From assembly GCF_016741785.1 (NCBI RefSeq), contig NZ_JAERRL010000019.1, positions 1-64,000 of the forward strand: a stretch of DNA of 64,000 nt, given 5' to 3'. The stretch is from Streptomyces sp. 7-21. GTDB taxonomy: Bacteria; Actinomycetota; Actinomycetes; Streptomycetales; Streptomycetaceae. The notes below the pieces were generated by a model, which searched no databases, was not told where the DNA came from, and saw nothing but the letters and a program-made list of their open reading frames with translations. The position numbers and the translations under genes were made by a program. Positions 1 to 8,496 of the stretch are shown one piece after another (position 1 is the stretch's first letter; each line of letters starts with the position of its first letter).

Positions 1-32
1 ACGAGCACGACGACAGGGTTAGGTGCACCACA

Positions 33-443
33 GTGGACACCACACGCACACAGCTGAACCAGCTAGCGCCCGATTCCGGCTATCCCACGGCTCCGGCAGA
101 GAACGAAGATCTCGTTGTACGTGACGACGAGATGATGCCCATCGGCCAGGACGCCGAGGACCTCGTCTCCCAGCTTGAGGAGAACGGGCGCATCGCCGTC
201 GAGCCGACTCATCAGGCAGCTGCGCCGTTGACCAGCAATGGCTTCCAGACAGGCTCAGCCCTCACGCACGTCGCCACTACCTGGACGAGGCAGGAGGACT
301 CCCTGCGCACGAAGTGCTTCACCATCAGTTCCCACCTGAAGTACACCGTCCAGTCGCACGATGCTCATGAGCAGCAGGTCATGAGTCAGCTCGGTACCCA
401 AGGGCAATCGATTGCCCTGAATCCGGACATCCTGAACATCTGA
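33..443 (+). CDS. small helical protein, possibly ESX/type VII associated
   Basis: A 136-aa protein with a GTG start near the window edge; a start further upstream outside the window cannot be excluded. Residues about 1-50 are acidic and probably disordered. Residues about 65-125 are helix-forming and contain a lone Trp in ATTWTRQED, which recalls the hairpins of WXG100/EspC-type secreted proteins. There is no signal peptide or membrane segment. The stop lies 21 nt before the start of the 745-aa gene, so the two are probably co-transcribed. The ESX link rests on size, helical pattern and the neighbour, not on a recognised domain. Confidence 0.55.
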   Translation: MDTTRTQLNQLAPDSGYPTAPAENEDLVVRDDEMMPIGQDAEDLVSQLEENGRIAVEPTHQAAAPLTSNGFQTGSALTHVATTWTRQEDSLRTKCFTISSHLKYTVQSHDAHEQQVMSQLGTQGQSIALNPDILNI

Positions 444-464
444 GAACAGGGGGGAAACGAACAT

Positions 465-2702
465 ATGGCGGGGGAAACTCAGCTGACCTGCGAGGCACTG
501 CTCAGCGTTCGCCTGCAACCCTTCGGTGAAACCGCGGAGGAGTGGCGTACGCAGGTACGGCGCCTGGAGAACATGAAGGAACTGGCCGATGCCATGGCCA
601 ACAAGGCCCGGCAGGCGGACTGGGAAGGGGAAAACGCCAACGTTACCCGTCCGTACGTGATTGAGCAGGCACGCCAGTTCACGGCGGCCCTCCGGCAGGC
701 GAGAAGCCTCGCGGAAATCTGCGAGGACGGCTACCAGCGCCTGCGAACCTGCAAGACCGACCTGGAAACAGTCGTTGCCGAGGCAGAGGAGAGAGGCCTG
801 AGTGTCGCGAGCGATGGCACTGTCTCCTCGCCCTGGTCCCACCCTGGCCTCAACGAGGATTACGAATCCCACGCGGAGGACGTGGCGGCTACCCAGGAAG
901 AGATAAACTCTATCCTGGAGCGTGCGGCCGAGGCGGATGCTGCCATCGCCCAGGCGCTTCGCGATATCGCGGGCGACGACGTTTCCCACTTCAATCCCGT
1001 GCAGTACGCATCGCTGCGTGAGGCGCAGCAGGCGTACGAGGACGCACAGGAATACATCCGCTATGCGGAGCGTCCTGGAGAACTCGAGGACGAAGATTAC
1101 CAGCGCATGTGGGAAATCCTGCGGGAGCACGCGGGCGACCCCGCATTCGCGGAGAACGTCGCTTTGGGGCTCGGCGCCGAGGGCGCTCTCGACTTCTGGG
1201 CGGACGCCACGAGCAACCGCAACCTCGCGCCCGGCAGCCCCGAGTGGGAGACGATGGCGGGACTTCAGCGCGCTTTCAGCCGCACGCTGGCTCTGGCGAC
1301 ACAATCAGACTCCGCAGACATGGTGCGCTGGGAGCACGAGATGGTCGGCCTCGGTGACTCCTGGGTAGGCGATGCGGAGAACGTCAAGGGCTTCCAGGTC
1401 ATGAGTTCTCTGATGTACACCGGCCGTTATGACAGCGACTTCCTGCTGCAATACGGCGACGCACTCGTCGAACACGACCGGGAGTACATGGAGGCAACTC
1501 CCCTTGCCTGGCAGGACGACCCCTACCACCCGCTGAACTACACCACGGAGAACGACTTCGGCTACGACCCTTTGAACGGTTTCCTCGAAGCTCTCGGCCA
1601 TAACCCCGATGCCTCCACCCAGTTCTTCGCTCCGCCTTCTGGCTTCCGCCCCAATGAGGATGGAAGCAACCTCAACGAGGCCCTTGAGTACCTGGCACTC
1701 GAACGCGAGTGGCGCCCGGTACACGGTGATGTGGGCACTGTTTCCCCCTCCCTTGGCAACGCCCTCATTTCGGCGACTACTGGCCAGCCTTATGACTCCC
1801 TCGGCGATCCGGACGCTGATCAAGTGAGGGACCTTCGCACCGCAGAAACCGCGCGGGTCATGGAGCAGGTCATCGATCTCTTCGGCAACGAGGAAGAGGA
1901 CCTGCTTCGCAATCAGCCACAGCTTGCGTCGAGCATTGCGACGATGACCGGTGCCTATATCGACGACATTAATTACTGGGTGGCCACTGAGTCCGAGGAG
2001 GGGCGACAGAGGAATGAAGACATCTTCAATCCGCCTTACGAAGGACACCTTCGTAACAATACGGATGAAATTCTCGATTTCCTTGGAGTCCTAGGCCATA
2101 ACGAGACATCTCACAGCATAGTCACAGCCGCTCAGCACATCTACACCGCAAGCGCTCTAGACGCCTATCCCGCCACCGTTGACGGCGAGTATTCCGCAGA
2201 GAATTTTAGGTCTGCCTCCATTTCCCTCGAGGCAGCCGGAAAGTCATTGGGAATACTCGATGAAGCCCGGATCGACCAGCTAGAGTACGAGGAAGCTTCA
2301 CGCGAAGAAGCGGAACAATCTTTGATGAGCTGGCTCGGAATAGCCAAGGACTCGGCCATCGCCGGAGGCGTCGCTTATGTATCACTCGCCATCACCGGTG
2401 CTACCGGGCCAGCTGCCGTGGTGGTACCGCTTGCTGCCGGAGTCGGAGGAGAAGTAGTATCAGGCGTAACCGATCAACTTATGAGTCCGCCCGAAGATCC
2501 TGGAAACGGGAATAGCGATTCTGACGAAGACGTCGAGATCAGGAGAGACGGATCTGATCGGATTATTTCATACTGGGATAACTACCTCGCCAATCAACCA
2601 GTCCCGGATTCCGATCTTGACAACTACTCCCTTAGGGTCGAACAGGCATACCACGAAGGTTCGAATCATTACCAGAAAGAAGGAGAAGTGAGGCTTCAAT
2701 GA
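465..2702 (+). CDS. large 745-aa protein of ESX/polymorphic-toxin-like architecture (DUF6571-like)
   Basis: The ATG follows a strong AGGGGGGAAA ribosome site. Residues about 1-200 are predicted long amphipathic helices rich in Glu, Ala and Arg, like WXG/LXG-type N-termini. The middle part carries GFLEALGHNPDAS and GYDPLNGF, which I associate with DUF6571-type Streptomyces proteins; this is recalled and not proven. Near residues 620-670 lies a Gly/Ala/Val-rich hydrophobic stretch that could insert in a membrane, followed by an acidic linker and a roughly 50-aa polar tail. It overlaps the next gene by ATGA, so they are translationally coupled. Codon use loosens towards the 3' end, with many AT-ending codons after about 1900. 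A toxin role is inference; no catalytic motif was recognised. Confidence 0.65.
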   Translation: MAGETQLTCEALLSVRLQPFGETAEEWRTQVRRLENMKELADAMANKARQADWEGENANVTRPYVIEQARQFTAALRQARSLAEICEDGYQRLRTCKTDLETVVAEAEERGLSVASDGTVSSPWSHPGLNEDYESHAEDVAATQEEINSILERAAEADAAIAQALRDIAGDDVSHFNPVQYASLREAQQAYEDAQEYIRYAERPGELEDEDYQRMWEILREHAGDPAFAENVALGLGAEGALDFWADATSNRNLAPGSPEWETMAGLQRAFSRTLALATQSDSADMVRWEHEMVGLGDSWVGDAENVKGFQVMSSLMYTGRYDSDFLLQYGDALVEHDREYMEATPLAWQDDPYHPLNYTTENDFGYDPLNGFLEALGHNPDASTQFFAPPSGFRPNEDGSNLNEALEYLALEREWRPVHGDVGTVSPSLGNALISATTGQPYDSLGDPDADQVRDLRTAETARVMEQVIDLFGNEEEDLLRNQPQLASSIATMTGAYIDDINYWVATESEEGRQRNEDIFNPPYEGHLRNNTDEILDFLGVLGHNETSHSIVTAAQHIYTASALDAYPATVDGEYSAENFRSASISLEAAGKSLGILDEARIDQLEYEEASREEAEQSLMSWLGIAKDSAIAGGVAYVSLAITGATGPAAVVVPLAAGVGGEVVSGVTDQLMSPPEDPGNGNSDSDEDVEIRRDGSDRIISYWDNYLANQPVPDSDLDNYSLRVEQAYHEGSNHYQKEGEVRLQ

Positions 2703-3370
2703 CGGGGAGCGCATTGCCGCAACGATGCCACCTGAGGAAAAGTACTTTGGCTTTATTGTCAACCATTGCGCTTATAACGGCATGTTCGGGGAATGCTAAC
2801 GAAGACGAAGTCATAGAAGTTGACAATACGCTAACGGGCGAGGAGGTGTGCGGCGGAATTCTCGACCGGGAAGCCGCAGACGCACTGGAGGCCCTCGCCG
2901 GCACCGACAGGTTTTCTGATATCTGGGGCGGCAGATATCGGCATTCTGACAGAGAAATCAACGTCTCTGAATATGCCGCAGGCCTCCGAGAGAATGATTA
3001 CGAAATGACCTTCTGTGATATCTACATCGATGAATACTTCCATCCCGTCGCCAGCCTCAAGTTCCGGTGGTCACCGGCACCTATTGAAGACCCCGAAAGC
3101 ATAGAGCACCAGGTGTACGATACCGGCATTTGGGGTTACGCGACTCCACAATACGCGTCCATCTTGTTCGAATGCCCTGAGGTAGCCCCAGATGGGTATC
3201 ACGGCGTCGCCAGCGTGCATGGCGGTGACTCCACCATGGCCGAAAAGTACATGATTGTGATCAATTCTGCCGCCAGGACGATGACTGAAGAACTCGGCTG
3301 CCTCGAAAGCGCGAATATCAGCGAAAGCACCCCGGAACCAATTTCGCCAGAGAACGAACAGCAAGAATAG
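2699..3370 (+). CDS. secreted lipoprotein with Cys-containing domain
   Basis: The ATG overlaps the upstream stop (ATGA). The 223-aa product has a basic N-terminus, a hydrophobic core and a lipobox ending ITAC (Cys about residue 30), so it should be lipidated outside the membrane. The mature part has VCGG, later Cys residues and a C-terminal TEELGC motif. The same layout (CG near the start, LGC near the end) recurs in the proteins at 3957-4919 and 4916-5863, so the three look like one family. Coupling to the 745-aa gene suggests a surface partner or accessory protein for it. AT-ending codons are unusually frequent for this genome. Function unknown. Confidence 0.7.
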   Translation: MTGSALPQRCHLRKSTLALLSTIALITACSGNANEDEVIEVDNTLTGEEVCGGILDREAADALEALAGTDRFSDIWGGRYRHSDREINVSEYAAGLRENDYEMTFCDIYIDEYFHPVASLKFRWSPAPIEDPESIEHQVYDTGIWGYATPQYASILFECPEVAPDGYHGVASVHGGDSTMAEKYMIVINSAARTMTEELGCLESANISESTPEPISPENEQQE

Positions 3371-3719
3371 CCGCACACTGGAAGCAGGCACAGGCAGCTG
3401 TCTTCGGTGCGCGGCAACCTGAACGAAGCGAGGGCGCGTCCGGTACTGACGGGTAACCATGAGACACGCTAAGGGCTGAACATGGCTCGCATTGTTTCGC
3501 CAGCGTAAGGAATCTGTGATTATCCCTTCTCTTGCCCTCGCGACTTCGTGCTCAGCTCGGAGTGAGGCCCCTGCCAGCGATCCCTTATCCCGATTAACCG
3601 TTGGAAGCCAGCGAGGTGTGCGCGCAGGAGCGCTCCGGTGGTGGCTCGCGGGACGAGCGATGACCCACGCGAGCTCCTGCTCGTTCGCTCCCCCCGAGGT
3701 GCGTAACGGCTGACGGTGC
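3371..3719. other. intergenic region between convergent genes
   Basis: 349 bases between the lipoprotein stop and the converging gene remnant at 3720. Open frames here are short with poor start signals and no recognisable domain. No tRNA-like fold, strong terminator hairpin or repeat was seen. It may be decayed sequence at the edge of the accessory locus. Confidence 0.4.
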
Positions 3720-3956
3720 TCAGCTTGCCGGGGGCAGTTCGAGCGGAGCGCAGCCGAGGCGTTCGGCTTCCGACGTGATCCAAGCATGGACCAGCCTGAC
3801 CGCCCGGTCCTCCTCACCCGGCGAGTGGGACGGGAAAAAGTCCTGCGCCACGAAGACGACTACTCCGGTCTGGCACCACGCCTGGTAGGCCGCGAGATCG
3901 CTACGGGTGGGCGGAGCCACGTTGGTGTTGCCGGCAGTCAGGGTTCCTGCGCCCAC
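3720..3956 (-). pseudogene. 3' fragment of the 3957-4919 gene beyond an in-frame TAG
   Basis: This reading frame continues directly, in the same phase, from the TAG at 3957-3959. Its 78 codons end in AERLGCAPLELPPAS, matching the C-terminal AQRLGCEPPVSA of the paralogue at 4916-5863. Just before the TAG, VRLLTITDQRLTRLYQ aligns with FQLVMAGRPQLTEVFE of the paralogue, so the stop falls inside the conserved second domain. The piece is best read as the severed 3' end of one ancestral gene (3720-4919, 399 sense codons plus the internal TAG). Independent translation from the GTG right after the TAG, or readthrough, is possible but unsupported: there is no good ribosome site. Confidence 0.65.
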
Positions 3957-4919
3957 CTATTGGTAGAGGCGCGTCAGGCGCTGGTCCGTGATTGTCAGCA
4001 GCCGTACTTCAGTCCCGGGACGCCACGAGCCCAGGTCGCATGCCCGGATAGGCCCGTCACCCGGCGTCACACGTTCGTAGGCAGGGTCGTCCTCTCCCCA
4101 CCCGAGGTCGCGAGCGCTCAACCCGGGGACCCCGCACAGCTCCTCGTCAGTCCCCCGCGCGCTGAACTCGGCCTCTGGGGGCAGTTCGCCGGGGCCCGGC
4201 AGGACGCCGCGGCAGCCCAGCTCCCGCATGACGCCGTTGGCCAGGTCAACGACCACTCTCCCGAGATCGCCGCGCCGGTCCTCGCGGGGAGGCGTTCCCA
4301 TGAGGCTTCCGGCGGCTTGGTGCCGGATGTCCACGACGACGGGGGGATCGAACCTGTGATCGTCGAGGCCGGGAACACAGTTCGGAGGCAGGGCCACCCA
4401 CGCGTGGTAGTGGGAGGCCATCCCCAGCAGCTCCCCGCCCAGCGGGGTCATGTGCGAGCCGAGGAAGTCCTCGGCCCACTGTAGGTCCCCGTCCTGCCGC
4501 AGGCCCGCGGTGAGCGAGTGCACCGTCACGTGCCAGAGGGTTTCCTGGCTGGAAGAACGCTCCCCCACCAGACGGCAGTAGCCGTTGAGCCACTCCCCGT
4601 CGGCCCTCAGGGGCGCCACCTCCTCGGCTTCCTCCGCCCCGAGCGCGTCGAGTTCGTCCTGGCTCAGCGTGTCCCAGCAGGCATCCGGTCCGGCCCCGGT
4701 GAACGGCGGGGCGTCCACGGCCACGGCCGTGCCGCACCAGCCGAGGACGGCGCCCGCCAGAACAAGCCCGGCCAGCCGCGCACGGCGGCCGGGCCGGTAG
4801 CGCCACCAGCGGCGGCGCCACCAGGGCGGGCGTGGCGGTGGCGGCTGGTACCCGGGAGCAGATTTCGGGTTCGGGCCCTCGCCCCGCAGCCAGCGGGTGA
4901 ACGCGTCCGCTTCGCTCAC
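3957..4919 (-). CDS. membrane-anchored duplicated Cys-domain protein, truncated by TAG
   Basis: The start is GTG at 4919, whose GTGA overlaps the stop of the upstream paralogue (stop at 4916-4918), so the pair is coupled. The 320-aa product has a cytosolic Pro/Trp/Arg-rich N-terminus, one membrane segment near residues 45-65 (LAGLVLAGAVLGW), then an outside part with two tandem domains. Domain 1 starts PDACWDTL and ends MRELGC. Domain 2 starts ELCGVPG and is cut by the TAG at 3957 before its own LGC motif. Function is unknown; the family resemblance is to its neighbour and to the lipoprotein at 2699-3370. It may be inactive because half of domain 2 is missing. Confidence 0.65.
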   Translation of the reverse strand: MSEADAFTRWLRGEGPNPKSAPGYQPPPPRPPWWRRRWWRYRPGRRARLAGLVLAGAVLGWCGTAVAVDAPPFTGAGPDACWDTLSQDELDALGAEEAEEVAPLRADGEWLNGYCRLVGERSSSQETLWHVTVHSLTAGLRQDGDLQWAEDFLGSHMTPLGGELLGMASHYHAWVALPPNCVPGLDDHRFDPPVVVDIRHQAAGSLMGTPPREDRRGDLGRVVVDLANGVMRELGCRGVLPGPGELPPEAEFSARGTDEELCGVPGLSARDLGWGEDDPAYERVTPGDGPIRACDLGSWRPGTEVRLLTITDQRLTRLYQ

Positions 4920-5863
4920 GCCGTACCTCCCTCGTCCGCAGCAGACACCGGCGGCTCGCACCCCAGCCGCTGCGCCACGGCCCGGATGAAGACGGGGAAC
5001 TCCTCCTCGGCCGCGCGCCCGTAGTACAGGGTGCGCCTGCCGTCGCAGTCGGCCTCGGCGACGAGGGCCTCCGTGCCCAGCAGCGGTTCGAATACCTCCG
5101 TCAGCTGCGGGCGCCCCGCCATCACCAGCTGGAACTCAGCATCGTTCCGGCCGCACGCCTGGAAGTCGTCGCGCGTGCCGCCCCAGGCGTAAGCACCCAC
5201 CTCCGCCGGGCCGAGTCTCTGGATACCGCACACGGGCGGCGAGGCGTTCCAGTGCCTCTGTTCTGGCGACAGTGAGGTGAAAGGCGCGGTGAACGACGGC
5301 GGTTCGGCGTCGCAGCCCGCCGCCGCCATGCCGTGGCGGGCCGCTTCGGTGAGGAGCTGGCCCTTGCTCCACACGTTGGTGTAGCGCTCGCCGCTGCCGA
5401 CCCCGGTGAGTGTGACGGCGGTGGGCCGCCCGTCCAGGTCGCACTCCGGCGGCAGGAGCAGCATGCCGCCGTCCCGGGTGATGGTGCCCGGCAGACCTTC
5501 CGGCAGCGGCACGGCGTCCCCGTTGAGGAACACGCCGATCCAGGACGTCAGTGTGTCCGGTTCGGCCGGCACGGGCCCGTAGGACAGCTCGGCCTGGTAG
5601 TGCCTGTCTTCGTCCTCCCCTGTGACCACGCACGAGCCGTGCGGGTCTTCCGGCGTCGGCGCGGTCTCCGTTACGGACCGGCTGTCGATGTCACCGCCCA
5701 CCACCCAGGGGCCGTTGTCGCGCTCCTCCCAGGCGCCCCAGCAGAACGGCTCCGCGGCACGCGCCCGCCATGCCCAGACCGATAACCCCGCGGCCACCAC
5801 CACGAGCGCCAGTACGAGCGGCAGACGGCGCGGCAGCCTGCGCCGTACTCCCCCCACACGCAT
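4916..5863 (-). CDS. membrane-anchored duplicated Cys-domain protein (intact paralogue)
   Basis: A 315-aa protein with an Arg-rich start, one hydrophobic segment (LPLVLALVVVAAGLSVW, about residues 15-32) and an extracytoplasmic region. The latter has two domains: FCWGAWEE to MAAAGC, then PVCGIQRL to AQRLGC. It is the intact version of the 3957-4919 gene and precedes it with a GTGA overlap. Cysteines are evenly spaced, so disulphide-stabilised domains are likely. No enzyme motif is visible. It is probably a surface partner in the same accessory locus as the 745-aa protein, but it lies on the opposite strand and is separately transcribed. Confidence 0.65.
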   Translation of the reverse strand: MRVGGVRRRLPRRLPLVLALVVVAAGLSVWAWRARAAEPFCWGAWEERDNGPWVVGGDIDSRSVTETAPTPEDPHGSCVVTGEDEDRHYQAELSYGPVPAEPDTLTSWIGVFLNGDAVPLPEGLPGTITRDGGMLLLPPECDLDGRPTAVTLTGVGSGERYTNVWSKGQLLTEAARHGMAAAGCDAEPPSFTAPFTSLSPEQRHWNASPPVCGIQRLGPAEVGAYAWGGTRDDFQACGRNDAEFQLVMAGRPQLTEVFEPLLGTEALVAEADCDGRRTLYYGRAAEEEFPVFIRAVAQRLGCEPPVSAADEGGTA

Positions 5864-5952
5864 CCTCCGGCTCCCCTGTCGGATGTGACACGTCGTGCGA
5901 TCCCGAGGGAGTCTACACGCGGTGTGCCCGCGCCGTCACCCCGCTTTGGCCG

Positions 5953-6630
5953 TCAGCTCATCCAGCCGGGCGTGATCAGGCCCGTCTCGTAGGCCAGGAT
6001 GACGAGTTGGGCGCGGTCCCGGACGCCGAGCTTGGTCATGACCCGGCTGACATGCGTTTTGGCGGTCGCCGGGCTGACGACGAGGCGCTGGGCGATCTCG
6101 TCGTTGGTCAGCCCGGCGCCGACCAGGCCCATCACCTCGCGTTCGCGTTCGGTGAGGGCGTTCAGGCGCGGGCTGGGGTCGGGCTGCCGGGCCCGGCCGG
6201 CGAACTCCTCGATCAGGCGGCGGGTGACGGCCGGGGCGATCAGGGCGTCGCCGCGGGCGCAGACCCGGATGCCGTGGAGAAGCTCCATCGGCTCGGTGTC
6301 CTTCAGCAGGAAACCGGAGGCGCCGGCGCGCAGCGCGCCGTAGACGTAGTCGTCCGCGTCGAAGGTCGTCAGGATCACCACGCGCACGCCGTCGAGGCGT
6401 TCGTCGCCGGTGATCTCCTTTGTCGCGGCGAGCCCGTCCAGCTCGGGCATGCGGATGTCCATGAGGACGACGTCGGGCCGCAGCTGCCGGGCGAGCCGCA
6501 CGGCCTCGGTGCCGGTCGAGGCCTCGCCGACGACCTCGATGTCCTCTTCGTCCTCCAGGATGGAACGGAATCCCGCCCGCACCAGGTGCTGGTCGTCGGC
6601 GAGCAGGACGCGTACGGGCTGGGCGGTCAT
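5953..6630 (-). CDS. NarL/FixJ-family response regulator
   Basis: A 225-aa two-component DNA-binding regulator. The receiver domain (about 5-120) has acidic residues D12-D13, phospho-acceptor D58 in VVLMDIRMPELDG, and the conserved Lys in FLLKD. The LuxR-type HTH (about 155-215) shows LTEREREVMGLVGAGLTNDEIA. The cognate kinase is probably the HisKA_3 kinase at 12985-14217 on the same strand; such pairs are normally adjacent, kinase first, but here about 6.3 kb lies between them. The target genes are not visible; Streptomyces homologues often control nearby transporters or envelope-stress genes. Confidence 0.92.
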   Translation of the reverse strand: MTAQPVRVLLADDQHLVRAGFRSILEDEEDIEVVGEASTGTEAVRLARQLRPDVVLMDIRMPELDGLAATKEITGDERLDGVRVVILTTFDADDYVYGALRAGASGFLLKDTEPMELLHGIRVCARGDALIAPAVTRRLIEEFAGRARQPDPSPRLNALTEREREVMGLVGAGLTNDEIAQRLVVSPATAKTHVSRVMTKLGVRDRAQLVILAYETGLITPGWMS

Positions 6631-6945
6631 GGGTTCAGCCTAGAAGCGTCCGCCGGGGACCGGCTGGCGTGTCCCGGCGGTCACGACTGGTGTCGCGGTG
6701 CGTGCCCAGGGCAACCACGCTGCCCGGACGGCCCAGCGCACTGCACGGACGGCTCCTGCGCGGCCCGGGGCCGCGGCGTAGCGTGTCACCACGGCCAGTG
6801 GCCCGGTGTCCGCGGGCTGCGCCGGTCGCCTTGTGTCTCCCCTCCGCAGCACCCCCACGTTCCTTCCTCCTTCTCCGGGAAAGGCGGGCATGCACGCGCG
6901 AGAGGACAAGAGCGCCGGAGCATCCCCCGGGCGGGCAGCGGCCCG
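6631..6945. other. intergenic region with a 19-codon open frame
   Basis: 315 bases between the regulator start and the next coding-like frame. Most shows nothing recognisable. At 6890-6949 a 19-codon open frame (ATG, preceded by GGGAAAGG) ends in TGA overlapping a GTG at 6946 as GTGA, the usual coupling pattern. It could be a tiny leader peptide, the start of a frameshifted gene, or chance. Confidence 0.35.
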
Positions 6946-7407
6946 GTGACGCTGCATCCCGGCCACGAGGAGGTGCGGGGGAAGCGCGACCGCCTGCTCG
7001 CGACCGCCGTCTTCGAGCTTCTCAGCGCCGCGGCCAGGTCCCGTCTGGCGGCCCTGGACGAGAGGGCTCGCAGCGGCCAGACCGAGCGGTACGCCGCCCA
7101 GGCCGGCATGACGGGCCGGGACTACGACGAGCGGGAGGTGGAGCGCATCGAGTTCGACAACATCCGCAAGCACCGGATGATCATGGCTGCCGCGGGCAGA
7201 GCGAGAACGAGCGTCGACCATTGCCTCGGCATGCCCGAGGATTTCGAGGAGTACTTCGGTATCCAGCAGGCATCCGGCCACTCGCATGCGTACGCGTGGC
7301 GCTATGCCCAGCTGGTCGAGGAGGGGCGGCGGGCCGCCCAGCGGGGGGGCGCCGCCCGGTGCCTAGCGTCCACGGCGGCAGCGGGCCGCCCGGAAAGGAG
7401 GCGCACG
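6946..7407 (+). CDS. unrecognised coding-like region, open into the AKR gene
   Basis: From GTG 6946 (or GTG 6973 after CACGAGGAG) the frame shows strong GC3 bias and a protein-like composition: a helical Ala/Arg/Glu-rich part, then DYDEREVERIEFDNIRKHR and MPEDFEEYFGIQ. I do not recognise the family. No stop occurs before the reductase start at 7408, so the frame runs on into it. The reductase has its own AAAGGAGG site, so this is probably a separate gene whose stop was lost, or a real N-terminal fusion. The last 15 or so codons before 7408 look non-coding. The end given is only where the next gene starts. Confidence 0.4.
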
Positions 7408-8496
7408 ATGCGGTACACCCTTTTCGGCAGCACCGGTCTACGCGTGTCGGAAATCGCCCTGGGCGCCCTGACGTTCGACGGCGAGGACAGCGGCTGCGGG
7501 GTGCCGAAGAAGGTCGCCGCGCGCATTCTCGATGCCTACGCCGAGGCGGGCGGCAACTTCATCGACACCGCCGACGCCCTGTCAGGCGGCCGGTCGGAGA
7601 CCGTGCTGGGAGAGCTGCTGGCGGGCCGGCGGGACGAGTTCGTGCTGGCGACGACGTTCTCCTCGGTTTCGGCGGCCGGCGGGCTGAACGCCGCGGGCAG
7701 CCACCGCAGGAACCTGGTGGCCGCCCTGGACGCCAGCCTGCGGCGGCTGCGCACCGACTACATCGACGTGCTGTGGGTCCACGCCCGCGACGCGTTCACG
7801 CCCGTCGACGAGGTCATGCGCGCCCTCGACGACCAGGTCACAGCGGGCAAGGCACTGTACGTGGCGGTTTCGGACTGGCCCGCGTGGGAGGTGGCGGAGG
7901 CCAATACCCTGGCCCGGCTGCGGGGCTGGTCGCCGTTCGCCGGGCTCCAGGCGCGCTACAGCCTGCTGGACCGCACGGCGGAACGGGAGCTGCTGCCCAT
8001 GGCCGAGTCGTTCGACCTGCCGGTCCTCGCCTGGTCCCCGCTGGCGGCGGGCAGGCTGGCCGGCAGGTATCCGCGCGGCGGACCCGGCCGGCTGGGACGT
8101 CCGGGTGAGGACGGCTGCCGTGGCGAGAACTGGGAGGACGCCGTGGTGCGCACGGTCGCTGCGATCGCGCGCGAGGGCGGCTGGACGCCGGCGCAGGTGG
8201 CGGTGGCCTGGCTGCTGCACCAGCCGGGCGCGGTGATCCCGCTCGTCTGCGCCACCAGCGAGCGGCACGTGACGGACCTGCTGGGCGCGGCCGGCGTGCG
8301 GCTGGACGCGGAGCAGCTGGCCCGGCTGGACGAGGCCAGCCGGGTACCGCACGGCTGTCTCGCGCGGGAACCGGTCCGGGACGCCGGGTACGGCTCCCGC
8401 GGGCGGGGAACCGGCGGCCACCGCACCGGCTGCCACCGGTTGCTCGCCAGCGGATCCGCTCCCCCGGCTTGCGCTGGAGGAAACTCCAGCCTCTAG
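7408..8496 (+). CDS. aldo/keto reductase paralogue lacking catalytic Tyr and Lys
   Basis: A 362-aa TIM-barrel protein of the potassium-channel-beta-like AKR type, started at ATG 7408 after AAAGGAGG. It is a close tandem copy of the gene at 8547-9611. Of the AKR tetrad Asp-Tyr-Lys-His, D53 and H125 remain, but Tyr58 is Leu (DTADALSGG against DTADVYTGG) and Lys83 is Thr (LATTF against LATKF). The C-terminal 45 residues have no counterpart in the sister protein and look like decayed sequence. Cofactor-binding segments in the C-terminal half are partly kept. It is probably catalytically inactive: either a decaying duplicate or a binding protein. Confidence 0.75.
   Translation: MRYTLFGSTGLRVSEIALGALTFDGEDSGCGVPKKVAARILDAYAEAGGNFIDTADALSGGRSETVLGELLAGRRDEFVLATTFSSVSAAGGLNAAGSHRRNLVAALDASLRRLRTDYIDVLWVHARDAFTPVDEVMRALDDQVTAGKALYVAVSDWPAWEVAEANTLARLRGWSPFAGLQARYSLLDRTAERELLPMAESFDLPVLAWSPLAAGRLAGRYPRGGPGRLGRPGEDGCRGENWEDAVVRTVAAIAREGGWTPAQVAVAWLLHQPGAVIPLVCATSERHVTDLLGAAGVRLDAEQLARLDEASRVPHGCLAREPVRDAGYGSRGRGTGGHRTGCHRLLASGSAPPACAGGNSSL

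Noticed and set aside
2655..2672. GGTTCGAATC, resembling the T-loop of a tRNA
   Set aside because: It lies inside the 745-aa gene and no acceptor or anticodon stems can be formed around it.
3492..3713. 73-codon open frame in the gap 3371-3719
   Set aside because: No ribosome site, mixed codon bias and no recognisable sequence.
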